A stretch of 64,000 nucleotides of DNA from assembly GCA_014727835.1 (NCBI GenBank), contig WJMT01000104.1, forward strand, positions 38,913 to 102,912. The letters are read 5' to 3'. The position numbers and the translations under genes were made by a program. The notes under the pieces were generated by a model. It saw only the letters and a list, made by a program, of their open reading frames with translations, ran no database searches and had not been told where the DNA came from. Within the stretch, counting starts at the first letter, position 1; the number at the start of each line of letters is the position of its first letter. Source of the stretch: Candidatus Aminicenantota bacterium. GTDB lineage: Bacteria; Acidobacteriota; Aminicenantia; Aminicenantales; Aminicenantaceae. Positions 1 through 8,936 of this stretch are shown here, piece after piece.

Positions 1-1095
1 CGGCCTCTGACTTTGAGAGAATTTTATAATTTACTGGCTCCGCTTAAAGCAAAAATCGGATGCGGGCACGCACATCTGGATTATCCCGGTGAATACAGAA
101 GAAATGTTCAGGTCTATAAATTCCCTCTAATATTGAAATTTATTGATAACCGATGCTATGTGACCAAGGACCTGAATGAGAATTCTTCTCTTCCTCTTTA
201 CAGTGAAATCTTATCCATCAATAAAATAGATACCCATCAAATCATTGAGATTTTAAAAGAAGAGATCTCTGCTGACGGACACAACGATTCTTTTAAAACC
301 TCTGCCTTGGAGAACTGCTTCCAGTATTACTATGCCAATCACTATGGAGCACCTGAAAAATTCCAAATCAAATACAAAACCAAAGAAAATGGAAACACAC
401 AAAGAATCACCATCCCGGCCATTCCCTGTCAAGCCATCAATTATTCCAATAAGGTGCCTAAAGACCTGAACATTGAGATATGGCAAGAAAAAGATGCTGC
501 GGTTCTGACAATAGACAGTTTTGTCTACTACGGGGAAAAAAATAAAATCTTTTTTTCCTTTGTTGACAAAGCTTTTCAGAAAATAAAGCAAGAAAATATC
601 CATAATCTCATTATTGACCTGCGCGGCAATGGAGGCGGAGATCCCTTTTGCGCAAGCTATTTATTTTCTTATATTGAAAAAGAACCTATTGTTTATTTCT
701 CTGAACCATACGGAAAATATGAGGATTTATCCAAACCCATCCCCTTAGCTGAGAACCATTATAGAGGGAATCTCTTCATTATTACAGACGGCAGCAATTT
801 TTCAACCACAGGGCATTTCTGCTCCCTGCTGAGATATCATGATGTGAGCACTTTCATCGGTCAAGAGACCGGAGGCACCTACACCTGCAATGCAGCTGTC
901 CGAACCTTTGACCTGAAAAACACAGGAATCATTTTAAAACTAGCCACCGGCACTTTTGCAGCTGCAGTCAGCGGCTTTTCCAAAGAGCGCGGAATCATCC
1001 CTCATCACACGGTCAAGCCAAGCATTGAAGATATAAAAAACAACAGGGACAAAGTCCTTGAATACGCTTTAGATTTAATAGAAAAAACAAGATAA
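1..1095 (+). CDS. S41 family peptidase, C-terminal part (5' end outside window)
   Basis: This is a tail-specific-protease-like serine hydrolase, probably acting outside the cytoplasm. The visible frame starts with a TTG at 13, but the four codons before it are also open and no ribosome site is present, so the gene almost certainly begins left of the window. Early residues LAPLKAKIGCGHAHL match the S41 N-terminal helical region. The core segment LIIDLRGNGGGDP is typical of the fold, and the likely nucleophile is Ser264 (counted from the TTG) in DGSNFSTTGHF, followed by GQETGG. It is the first gene of a tightly spaced plus-strand series; the next gene starts 28 bases after its stop. The family assignment is firm, the substrate unknown. 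Confidence 0.85.
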   Translation, partial: RPLTLREFYNLLAPLKAKIGCGHAHLDYPGEYRRNVQVYKFPLILKFIDNRCYVTKDLNENSSLPLYSEILSINKIDTHQIIEILKEEISADGHNDSFKTSALENCFQYYYANHYGAPEKFQIKYKTKENGNTQRITIPAIPCQAINYSNKVPKDLNIEIWQEKDAAVLTIDSFVYYGEKNKIFFSFVDKAFQKIKQENIHNLIIDLRGNGGGDPFCASYLFSYIEKEPIVYFSEPYGKYEDLSKPIPLAENHYRGNLFIITDGSNFSTTGHFCSLLRYHDVSTFIGQETGGTYTCNAAVRTFDLKNTGIILKLATGTFAAAVSGFSKERGIIPHHTVKPSIEDIKNNRDKVLEYALDLIEKTR

Positions 1096-1123
1096 GGGAA
1101 ATATTTTTCGTCAGGAGGATGAA

Positions 1124-2011
1124 ATGAACAAACAAAAAACAAAAATCTGGCTGGCATTAACCCCGGTTCTGCTGGCGCTCTTTATGCTTTCAGGATGCGC
1201 CGCCAAAACCGCTCCCATATGGGGAGATCCCCAGACCGGTCTGATCCTTCAGTATCAAATGCCGGAAGGTCAGGTATTGAAGTATGAATCCTGGGAGAAG
1301 ACACATCAGGTTTCAGATTTGATGGGAAGGACCATTGAAACCGATATCTCATCAAAAAACGCCTTTTCTGTCAAATCGAACAGCACTGAGGAAACGAACC
1401 ACAAACTCACCATCACCGTCCATGAGATGAGCATCAAAGTTCAATCTCCTCAGACTGATCTGGAACCTGACATGAGTTCGGTCATCGGGAAAAGTTTCGA
1501 CATGATGCTTTCGTCCCTGGGTGAAGAATCAAATCTTACAGGGGCTGAAGACATCAAATATGAGATGGGGCCAGAGGGAGAAAGAAGCATTGCCTCGACT
1601 TTCCAGCATATCTTTCCGGACCTAGCCGGCCGACCTCTTCAAATCGGAGACACCTGGCCGGATGAAACAACCATCAGTGAAAAAACCAGCAGCGGAGAAG
1701 TGGTCATTCGAATATCAGAAATCAACACCCTGGGTGGATTTGAGTCCATAGACGAAATGGAATGTGTCCGGATATTGTCCCAGTATACTGGAACTCTTGA
1801 AGGCAAGGGAGCACAGCAGGGAATTGAATTGAACACCAAGGGAGATATCAAAGGGACCGCCACCTGGTATTTTGCCTACAAAAAAGGGATCTTTGTAAAA
1901 CACATCAATAAAGGCACAGCCCAAGGCATGGTCGATGTCCCCAGTCAAGGATTAGAGATTCCCTTCACCCGGGAGATGACATCCGAAATCAAACTGAAGA
2001 AATCAAATTAA
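1124..2011 (+). CDS. Lipoprotein of unknown function
   Basis: 295 residues. A signal peptide of about 24 residues ends in the lipobox LSGC (Cys25), so the mature protein should be lipid-anchored. The ATG has a strong AGGAGG site just upstream. The mature part is rich in beta-prone segments with alternating Thr/Ser and charged residues, ending in a strand-rich stretch that reads like a large secreted beta-sheet domain. It resembles the general look of DUF6263-type lipoproteins, but I cannot confirm this. It lies between the S41 peptidase and the propeller gene in the same run, so co-expression is likely. No catalytic motif is visible. Confidence 0.75.
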   Translation: MNKQKTKIWLALTPVLLALFMLSGCAAKTAPIWGDPQTGLILQYQMPEGQVLKYESWEKTHQVSDLMGRTIETDISSKNAFSVKSNSTEETNHKLTITVHEMSIKVQSPQTDLEPDMSSVIGKSFDMMLSSLGEESNLTGAEDIKYEMGPEGERSIASTFQHIFPDLAGRPLQIGDTWPDETTISEKTSSGEVVIRISEINTLGGFESIDEMECVRILSQYTGTLEGKGAQQGIELNTKGDIKGTATWYFAYKKGIFVKHINKGTAQGMVDVPSQGLEIPFTREMTSEIKLKKSN

Positions 2012-2085
2012 AAAAAGACGAAGATTTGCTTATTAGAAGAGCCGAAACTTAATCAATGCACAAAAAATCGACAAGGAGGAAAATA

Positions 2086-3231
2086 TTGCATAAGAGAAAA
2101 GCAACCTTTCTGGGACTTTTGATTGCACTAAATACCATCACCCTGTCTCATCCTTATGAAGAAAAGGCCCGCCCTTCAGAACTCCTCTCTCTTTACAAAA
2201 AAGGAACGATCGTTTGCTCCCCTGATCCTGAATTCGCTAAAAATATAGACTGGGGATCTCTCTTTCTTGACAGCCGCAGACAGATCAAAGTCGCACCGGA
2301 CGGCACTATTTTTGTGTCCAGTCAACGGGATCATTCCATAAGCCAATTCAGTCCGGACGGAATTTTCCAAAAAAATTTCGGTAAAAAAGGAAAAGGACCC
2401 GGAGACATGGAACTGCCGGGAAACATGAATGTCTTAGATGAACGATTTCTCGTCATTTCAGATAGAAGGTCTAACCACCGCATCAACCTTTTTCATTTGG
2501 ATGGAACCTTTTATAAGATGCTCAAAACCCAAAGACCCCCTAGTTTTCCTGAAGCCCTATCCAAAAATAAGATCGCTTATATCTATTCCATCGGCAGACC
2601 TCCTGCCCGCGCTGATTCTCTAATATTTCGCTATCTTAGAAAAGTCATCATCAAGGATGTTCTCTCCGGAGAAGAAAAAGAAGTGGTGGAATACATGACA
2701 AGCATGAATCCAATCAAAGATGGGTCGGTCATTATCGCCAGAACAGGGGGAGGACAGCTGCTTGTCGGAATGAATCTTAAACCGGAGCTGGATATCTATG
2801 ACCTTTCTGGTCAAAAAATCAGATCCATAGCCCTGGATATTTCCCCGCTTAAGGTGAATGATAAAATCAGAAAACATCATCAAATGAGATTTACCATGAC
2901 CACAAACGGCAAACCCACCACAAAAAATGCACCCATAGGAGATTATCTTCCGTTTTACAAAGACCTCTATGTGGACAGCCAAGGGAATATTCTGGTTTTT
3001 CTTATGACTGAGAACCCCCAGAAGGGCCCTTTTCCGCTCCAGGTTTATTCGCCTGAAGGAAAATTTTTCTGCCAAACAAAACTCGACACCGAGAATTATG
3101 TGTTTCAACCGGACCCCAAATTCAATAAGTTCGACTTCACTGAAAAGGGCATATTTTTTATCCTTCACAAAAAGGAGGATGAGATGGAAACGCCTCATCT
3201 GGTCAGAATAAAGAATGAATCTGTCACTTAA
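2086..3231 (+). CDS. Exported 6-bladed beta-propeller protein
   Basis: 381 residues from a TTG start at 2086, chosen because AAGGAGGA sits at 2073-2080; the in-frame ATG at 2056 lacks such a site and would put the ribosome site inside the gene. After a signal peptide the protein carries NHL-like repeats, for example ISQFSPDGIFQKNFGKKGKG and later strands with similar spacing (LFHLDGTFYKML, IYDLSGQKIRSI, VYSPEGKFFCQT). This is the pattern of 6-bladed beta-propeller proteins, which usually bind ligands or proteins at the cell surface. Its leader is nearly the same as that of the next, unrelated gene. Function unknown. Confidence 0.75.
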   Translation: MHKRKATFLGLLIALNTITLSHPYEEKARPSELLSLYKKGTIVCSPDPEFAKNIDWGSLFLDSRRQIKVAPDGTIFVSSQRDHSISQFSPDGIFQKNFGKKGKGPGDMELPGNMNVLDERFLVISDRRSNHRINLFHLDGTFYKMLKTQRPPSFPEALSKNKIAYIYSIGRPPARADSLIFRYLRKVIIKDVLSGEEKEVVEYMTSMNPIKDGSVIIARTGGGQLLVGMNLKPELDIYDLSGQKIRSIALDISPLKVNDKIRKHHQMRFTMTTNGKPTTKNAPIGDYLPFYKDLYVDSQGNILVFLMTENPQKGPFPLQVYSPEGKFFCQTKLDTENYVFQPDPKFNKFDFTEKGIFFILHKKEDEMETPHLVRIKNESVT

Positions 3232-3264
3232 GCATCGCACAGAACACCAAAGAGAAATAAATTT

Positions 3265-4155
3265 ATGATCAGGAAAAAAACAACCTTTTGGATGATTTTG
3301 ATCGCATTAAGCACCATCACACTATCTCATCCTCATGAAGACAAGATCGTTCATAATGACCTTTTCAACTGCACCATTGTCATGACGGCAAAGGACGGCC
3401 TTGTCTTGGCGGGAAACAATGAAGACAGGAATCATCCGGAGACAAAAGTCACTTTTGTTCCGGCAACTGAAAAATATTACGGACGGATTATGTTTGGATT
3501 TGATGACTCTCCGATACAGGGCGGGATGAACGACCAGGGCCTTTTTATGGACGGAAACCGCGTATCCCCCACTAACTGGCAGCCGGAACCCGGGAAACCG
3601 ACCTTTAAGGGATCTGTGATCCTGTTCCTTCTGGGAACCTGCGCCACCTGTGATGATGTGATAAATTTCTTTGAGAATCACAATGTCCCCGGTCTTGAGC
3701 GTGCCCGGTTTCCGGTCGCGGACCGGACCGGAGCCTCAATGGTGGTCGAGTACGGCCAGGGAAAAACCCAGTTTATCACCAGCGATACCTGGTACCTTAT
3801 ATCAACTAACTTTATCATGTCCGATATCAAGGACAATAACTATCCCTGCTGGCGGTATACCGCTGCAGATAAAATCCTGTCGGATGCGGATGAACTGAAT
3901 CTGGCTCTCATTCGAAAGGTGCTTGAGGAAACCTCTCAGGAGGGGGGATCCTTGACTGTCTATTCCAATATCTATGACCTTAAAAAAGGAGTCATCTATC
4001 TTTACAACATGCAGAATTTTGATGAAGTTGCGGTTATGGATCTGGATAAGGAGCTGGACAAAGGCCAGAGACAGACCGACCTCTCCTCTTTGTTTGAATC
4101 AAATATGAATAAACCGCCACTGACTCAGAATCCATATAAAAGGAGATGCTTATGA
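3265..4155 (+). CDS. Secreted Ntn hydrolase, linear amide C-N hydrolase (penicillin acylase/choloylglycine hydrolase-like)
   Basis: 296 residues with a signal peptide ending near LSHPHEDK. Cys36 in NCTIVMTAKDG, followed by GNNED, is the typical N-terminal-nucleophile pattern of this superfamily: Cys36 would become residue 1 after processing and attack a linear amide such as an N-acyl amino acid or beta-lactam side chain. The segments QGGMNDQGLFMDGN and FVPATE also fit. The gene ends in an ATGA overlap with the next gene (stop 4153-4155, start 4152), implying translational coupling. The leader copies that of the upstream propeller gene. Family confident, substrate unknown. Confidence 0.8.
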   Translation: MIRKKTTFWMILIALSTITLSHPHEDKIVHNDLFNCTIVMTAKDGLVLAGNNEDRNHPETKVTFVPATEKYYGRIMFGFDDSPIQGGMNDQGLFMDGNRVSPTNWQPEPGKPTFKGSVILFLLGTCATCDDVINFFENHNVPGLERARFPVADRTGASMVVEYGQGKTQFITSDTWYLISTNFIMSDIKDNNYPCWRYTAADKILSDADELNLALIRKVLEETSQEGGSLTVYSNIYDLKKGVIYLYNMQNFDEVAVMDLDKELDKGQRQTDLSSLFESNMNKPPLTQNPYKRRCL

Positions 4156-4721
4156 AAAGAGAATATGCTGCTGTCATAGGCTTTCTTGTGATAGGAGGCT
4201 TTTTTCTGAACTCTACAGCCATAAAAGAAGAAAACAAAGTGGACATGATCTTTCTCTATTTTGCTTCCACTCAGTTCGGCACCTGTACGGATCCTGAAAG
4301 CATCGAAAGAATCAAAAATATAAAGACTGAATTTTCCGAAAAATACAGAGAGGCCTCTATTAAATTTGTGATGGTCTGTTTGAACCATGACTTTGACAAA
4401 GCCCTGAAATTTATCAAAAAGAACGGAGACTGGGATGAGATATCCATTGGCAAATCGTTTTCCAATGAACTGGCTCTTAATCTTTTAAATCAATCTGAAA
4501 TACCAAAAGTTCCCCATATCTTTGTGTTTAAGAGCCGTCAAGAAAAAGGAAAATGGAACCTGCCGCTTATAAAAGAACGGGAACTCATGGCTGATCTGGC
4601 AGGAAAAGAACAGATCAAAGGATGGGCTGAGAAAGATTATCCGCTTCCCTTTCGAAAAGAACAGACTGAATTGACCCAAACAGATCCCATCAAGCCCCCT
4701 AATTATGACAAATCAGACTAG
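4152..4721 (+). CDS. Exported thioredoxin-fold protein with incomplete active site
   Basis: 189 residues from ATG 4152, preferred over ATG 4146 because AAAGGAG (4139-4145) is well spaced to it and it forms an ATGA overlap with the previous gene. A hydrophobic N-terminus (residues 6-20) suggests a signal or anchor. The segment IFLYFASTQFGTC looks like the thioredoxin beta-strand plus active-site turn, but the first Cys of CxxC is replaced: the motif reads FGTC (residues 42-45). IPKVPHIFVFK would be the cis-proline strand. A monothiol or redox-inactive member is inferred. It could act on disulfides or thiol nucleophiles of its neighbours. Confidence 0.6.
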   Translation: MKREYAAVIGFLVIGGFFLNSTAIKEENKVDMIFLYFASTQFGTCTDPESIERIKNIKTEFSEKYREASIKFVMVCLNHDFDKALKFIKKNGDWDEISIGKSFSNELALNLLNQSEIPKVPHIFVFKSRQEKGKWNLPLIKERELMADLAGKEQIKGWAEKDYPLPFRKEQTELTQTDPIKPPNYDKSD

Positions 4722-4744
4722 ATCAAAAAAAGAAGAGATCACTG

Positions 4745-5086
4745 ATGATTGATAAAATTTTACCCATCTTAATGGTGCTTTTTATGGTTTTTCAGGCCGG
4801 AAATCCTGTCCTTTTCGCGCAAAAAATGGATACCAATAAAGTCATCTATAAGAACAAAATATATCCTGAACTCACTGAAAAAGAAATGTCTGAGCTGATT
4901 CAAAAAATCTCTCACATTCACACCGGTGAGATGGTTCCCTACTACGTCATGCAGTACGGCTTTTATGAAGGACACACGGACTTCAGAGCCGATCCCATCT
5001 CCATTGCCATCATTTTCGGTCTAAAAGATCTTCAAGAAATCAATGTGGATTTGAGGGAATACTTTCTGACAGGAGAAAAGAAATGA
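4745..5086 (+). CDS. Small secreted protein of unknown function
   Basis: 113 residues. A signal peptide with a hydrophobic core (ILMVLFMVFQAG) ends near VLFAQ, leaving a mature chain of about 87 residues. It contains YPELTEKEMSELIQKI and a histidine- and tyrosine-rich middle (HIHTGEMVPYYVMQYGFYEG). The ribosome site is weak (GAAGAG). The gene overlaps the next by ATGA (5083-5086), so it belongs to the same transcript. I recognise no family. Its place between a thioredoxin-like protein and two papain-fold enzymes makes a substrate, adaptor or inhibitor role conceivable, but nothing in the sequence proves this. Confidence 0.6.
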   Translation: MIDKILPILMVLFMVFQAGNPVLFAQKMDTNKVIYKNKIYPELTEKEMSELIQKISHIHTGEMVPYYVMQYGFYEGHTDFRADPISIAIIFGLKDLQEINVDLREYFLTGEKK

Positions 5087-6003
5087 GCTCAAAAAATCTA
5101 ATTTTTTTCATCGTTATCTTAATGATTATCCTTTTATTTTTTATGACTTTCTCCTGTGAAGCCAGAAAACCAGACAATGCTCCCCTCGATTCTACGGTTA
5201 ACAAGTATCATCAATTCAGCCAATATACAGATCCCGGTGAACTCGCAGATCTCTATAAAACACTTCCTGAATCTCTAGATGAACTGTGTGCTCTGATCAA
5301 AAAGCAGTTGATTCATCCTTTTGATCTGGAGAAATACGCGGATGTCATACCCAAAAACCGAGCCTATGAAGACCGGGAGCTTCCCTCAGTCTCACTCATG
5401 CTTAAAGAGCTGCTGAAAAGGAATGAAAACGGATTGGTGGCATCGCGCAAGCCGGAGGAAAGACTGGTGGTGGCTTGTGTGCATCACTCCATGCTGTTGG
5501 CCTCCATACTGCGCTTTCGCGGGATTCCGGTCCGCATCCGTGCGGGTCATGCAAAATACATCGGCGGACAGAACGGCATCCGAGTGACCCATGCGATCTG
5601 TGAAGTATGGGCTGATGAGGACAGCAAATGGATCCTTGTGGACCCGGACAGGCAGAGAATCAACTTTCCCCGCCACGAATTTGAGTTTTCTTATGAAACA
5701 TGGAATCACCTCAGAAACAGCAATCTAGGGAATGAACAGTACATCTCCAGGTACAAAAGTGTGGATCAGGCCACTGTTCATGTGATCTGCCTTGACCTGT
5801 CCTACCTAATCGGTAAAGAAGAACCCTACTGGCTGGACCCTCCCATTGTATATCAAGTCACAAAAGGCATATCCGATCTGTCAGAAGCGGAATTACAGGT
5901 TCTGGATAAAATCGCTGCATATCTCAAAGAGCCTGATGATCATCTGGATGAAATGACATCGGTACAGGAAAAAACGCCGTTTCTTCATTTCAAAAGAGAC
6001 TGA
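5083..6003 (+). CDS. Lipoprotein with transglutaminase-like (Cys-His-Asp) domain
   Basis: 306 residues. A long hydrophobic leader ends in FMTFSC (Cys25), a probable lipobox. The transglutaminase-like core is visible: VACVHHSMLLASILRFRGI carries the catalytic Cys at the helix start, VTHAICEVW the His, and WILVDPD the Asp. Bacterial members are peptidases, amidases or crosslinking enzymes acting on peptides; which applies here is unknown. It starts in the stop codon of the preceding gene, with an AGGAGAAAAG site. The C-terminal 90 residues are not part of the core and I do not recognise them. Confidence 0.8.
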   Translation: MSSKNLIFFIVILMIILLFFMTFSCEARKPDNAPLDSTVNKYHQFSQYTDPGELADLYKTLPESLDELCALIKKQLIHPFDLEKYADVIPKNRAYEDRELPSVSLMLKELLKRNENGLVASRKPEERLVVACVHHSMLLASILRFRGIPVRIRAGHAKYIGGQNGIRVTHAICEVWADEDSKWILVDPDRQRINFPRHEFEFSYETWNHLRNSNLGNEQYISRYKSVDQATVHVICLDLSYLIGKEEPYWLDPPIVYQVTKGISDLSEAELQVLDKIAAYLKEPDDHLDEMTSVQEKTPFLHFKRD

Positions 6004-6004
6004 G

Positions 6005-6742
6005 ATGATAGTTAAGAGCCGCAATGTGGTTATAATTTTAATAATCGTTTCATTATTCATCTTAATGGAAATAACCGCCCATCTACTTCAAAAACCAAAC
6101 AGAATCGACCTTGAGGAAGAATCTCCGTTTCTATTGAAGACAAAATGGCATCAGATTGGAGATTATGCCCGTTTTGTAACCATAGACGAAGATGTCGGCT
6201 GCTGGGCAACAGCTATTGCGCAGATTGCACACTATCACCAGATAAACCCCACAGGAAAGATCGAATACCAGACATCAGAAGGACATCATATCTCTGTGGA
6301 CCTCAATGACTATCCATTCAGACATGACCTATTCGCTTCCCGCTTGAACCATGATACACCAGAGATATCTAAAGGACAGGTGGCCAAATACCTCTATTAT
6401 ATAGCCGCTCTAATCTACACTGATTTTGGATCATCCGGATATCTGGAACACGAGAGCATGGTCGCCCGTCTGGAAAAACATCTGAACTGTTCAGTGAAAT
6501 TTTATGAATATAAAAAAGAACACTATTTGAATGAAAGGGAAGATATAAAAAACCTTGTGATAACAGAGATCAATGCGAATCGACCTCTTATGTTCTACTT
6601 TGATAACGGCAAAGATTTCGGTCATGCAACTGTTATAGATGGATACACTCAAGAAAAGAATTCCTTTCTCGTGCATTTGAATATGGGATGGGGCGGGCGT
6701 CATGATGGCTGGTATGACCTGTTTCAGAAAACTAAAAAATAA
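6005..6742 (+). CDS. Membrane-anchored streptopain-like cysteine peptidase (family C10-like)
   Basis: 245 residues. An N-terminal hydrophobic stretch (VVIILIIVSLFILMEITA) acts as signal or anchor. The papain-fold catalytic Cys66 lies in VGCWATAIAQIAHYHQ, the His207 in FGHATVIDGY, and the segment LNMGWGGRHDGWYDL matches the C10 (streptopain, SpeB) C-terminal motif. Streptopain itself has a propeptide of over 100 residues; here Cys66 follows the anchor closely, so a pro-region of that size cannot be present. The gene starts one base after the previous stop with little ribosome site, suggesting coupling. Cys protease activity is inferred from the motifs. Confidence 0.75.
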   Translation: MIVKSRNVVIILIIVSLFILMEITAHLLQKPNRIDLEEESPFLLKTKWHQIGDYARFVTIDEDVGCWATAIAQIAHYHQINPTGKIEYQTSEGHHISVDLNDYPFRHDLFASRLNHDTPEISKGQVAKYLYYIAALIYTDFGSSGYLEHESMVARLEKHLNCSVKFYEYKKEHYLNEREDIKNLVITEINANRPLMFYFDNGKDFGHATVIDGYTQEKNSFLVHLNMGWGGRHDGWYDLFQKTKK

Positions 6743-6756
6743 CTATGGAGGATAAA

Positions 6757-8802
6757 ATGAAAAAACGATTAAAGCTATGTATCGGGTTGGCATTATCTCT
6801 TTTTTTATGGGGAAATGCATCTGCCTGCAGCGCTAACGCCGAGTCGCAAAAAATTTATTATGCTATGGAAAGAAACGGAGTGGTCTACGGATATACGGAG
6901 GCCATCGTAACTCCTGTTGAAGAGAACGGCAAACAGCTTATCCGTCTTGAAGAAAACGTCAAATCCATGTCTTCGCTCATGGGAGCGCAAATAAACAACA
7001 CAGTCAAAGCGGAAAGCCTTCTGGATCCCGCACAAAAAAGGCTCATTTCCCAGGAATTTCTTCTGGACCAGGTAAGTGTGCAGCTCAAAATATCAATCCG
7101 GATTGATGGAGACAAAGCCTCTATGACTCAAAACATGGGAGGAGGGACTAAGGAGGTCCTTCTGCCAAAGGATGCTGTTCTTTCAGATTTTTATCTGCAC
7201 TCCCGGGTGTGGAAAGATTTTACCAATTCAGAGATTCATCAAAAACAATACAAAATCCTGGACTCCTTTGACCGCGAACTCCAGTTGCACACTTTCACAA
7301 AAATTAAAGAGGAAAAAATAACTCTGGCCGGAAAAACCTATGACTCCATAGTGTTCGACGTTCTAAACCATGAGATAGGAGGAAAGCAGCAGATATGGAT
7401 CAATGCTCAAGACGGTACTTTTCTCCAGCAAAAAGTTTTAAATTCAACCATATCCCTATCAGATAAATCCGTAAAAAACAAACTGAAGCGGGTGAGTATT
7501 GATGATCATATCTTTGCTGACGTCGGTGTTATGATCTCAGATCTCATGGCTATTTCTTTTATGAAGATAAAAGCCAACCTTAATCCCCTCGGAAACTGGA
7601 TCACCACAGAAAGCCTGAATGTAGCTGGACAGAAGTTCGAGGGCACTGTTGATAAAAATCATGTTCAGGGAATTTTCGAAATCAGCCACAAAAAATTCGA
7701 CGGCCAAAATCCTCCCCCCTTTCCTCCGGATTTCCATGGCGATCCTGAACTCAAGCCGTTTCTAATGCCTGAGGACTTTATTGAATCCGGTGATCCTGTT
7801 CTCATCAAAAAAGCCCGGGAACTGACCAGCGGTGCAGCAAATTCATGGGAAGCCGTGAAAAGGCTCAGCCAATGGGTGGCTGAGGAGATCGGATATGATA
7901 TCCCGGGAGGCGGTTCGGCCCGAAACACTTATGACCTGAGAGCCGGGGAATGCGGAGCCCATTCCAGACTTTTCACCGCCTTATGCCGGGCAGTGGGCAT
8001 CCCGTCAAGAGTAGTCTGGGGCTGCATTTATGTTCCCAATCGGGGGGGAAGCTTCGGGCAGCACGGATGGAATGAGGTTTACATGGGTGAAGCAGGATGG
8101 ATCCCTCTGGATACCACATTAAGGGAAATCGATTTTGCTGATTCCAGCCACATCCGTCTGGGGATTCTGACATCCAAACACATTGCTTTCAATCCTGACA
8201 ATATGGAGATCCTGGATTTTCATGCGGGCTCACAGAGATTCGGCCAAGCAGCGTCCACTACAGTTCCCGATGAATACAAGCCTTATGTGGGGCAATACCA
8301 GGGCCCTGATAACGTTTTGACAGTCCTTGTACAGAACAACAGTCTCGCCCTTGACATCCCCGAAAGAATGATATTTGAGCTCAAAGAACCGGAGGAAGAC
8401 GGGTTCTGGTATTTCAAGCTCACAACCGATGCGGCTGTTTCTTTTGAAAAGGATAACAACGGCACAGTAACCAGCATGAACATACACAGTAAAGCCCGCA
8501 TCCCCAAAAAAGCGGACTCTGAGGAAACAACGGACAATATACCAGAACAATTCCGGCCCTATATCGGCCAGTACCCCGTCCCCATGCAGGAAGGAGAGTT
8601 CACTGTTATTTACAGCCAAAACACTCTTGCCGTCAAACACCCTGCCGGCAGAATCCTGTATCTGGAAGAGCCGGACGAACAGGGACAGTGGGCCTGTAGA
8701 AATAGAGAAGAGAAAATTTCTTTTGTGAAGGATGATGAGGGACGTGTGAAAGTCATGATCATCCATGAACAGGTCCGTGCTCCTAAAATCAAAGAAAAGT
8801 GA
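6757..8802 (+). CDS. Secreted transglutaminase-like protein with two C-terminal repeats
   Basis: 681 residues from ATG 6757; GGAGG at 6747-6751 rules out the ATG at 6745. A signal peptide is followed by a long beta-rich N-terminal region. The transglutaminase-like core has Cys399 (RAGECGAHSRLFTALCRAVG), His436 (GQHGWNEVYM) and Asp452 (WIPLDTT). After it come two related repeats of about 90 residues, beginning PDEYKPYVGQY and PEQFRPYIGQY, each ending in a basic PKK/PK stretch; they resemble the DUF3471-type domains found on secreted hydrolases. It is the last gene of the plus-strand run and the second transglutaminase-like enzyme in it. Confidence 0.8.
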   Translation: MKKRLKLCIGLALSLFLWGNASACSANAESQKIYYAMERNGVVYGYTEAIVTPVEENGKQLIRLEENVKSMSSLMGAQINNTVKAESLLDPAQKRLISQEFLLDQVSVQLKISIRIDGDKASMTQNMGGGTKEVLLPKDAVLSDFYLHSRVWKDFTNSEIHQKQYKILDSFDRELQLHTFTKIKEEKITLAGKTYDSIVFDVLNHEIGGKQQIWINAQDGTFLQQKVLNSTISLSDKSVKNKLKRVSIDDHIFADVGVMISDLMAISFMKIKANLNPLGNWITTESLNVAGQKFEGTVDKNHVQGIFEISHKKFDGQNPPPFPPDFHGDPELKPFLMPEDFIESGDPVLIKKARELTSGAANSWEAVKRLSQWVAEEIGYDIPGGGSARNTYDLRAGECGAHSRLFTALCRAVGIPSRVVWGCIYVPNRGGSFGQHGWNEVYMGEAGWIPLDTTLREIDFADSSHIRLGILTSKHIAFNPDNMEILDFHAGSQRFGQAASTTVPDEYKPYVGQYQGPDNVLTVLVQNNSLALDIPERMIFELKEPEEDGFWYFKLTTDAAVSFEKDNNGTVTSMNIHSKARIPKKADSEETTDNIPEQFRPYIGQYPVPMQEGEFTVIYSQNTLAVKHPAGRILYLEEPDEQGQWACRNREEKISFVKDDEGRVKVMIIHEQVRAPKIKEK

Positions 8803-8936
8803 CCCATTTCCAAAATCGTTATAAACAAAAGGATAGGGAATTCCTCAACCCACACACTTTTACATCATTTAATCAATATATTTATATCACAGGAATAAAG
8901 ATTATTATGACAAAAAAATCTAATTTAAGGATAATA

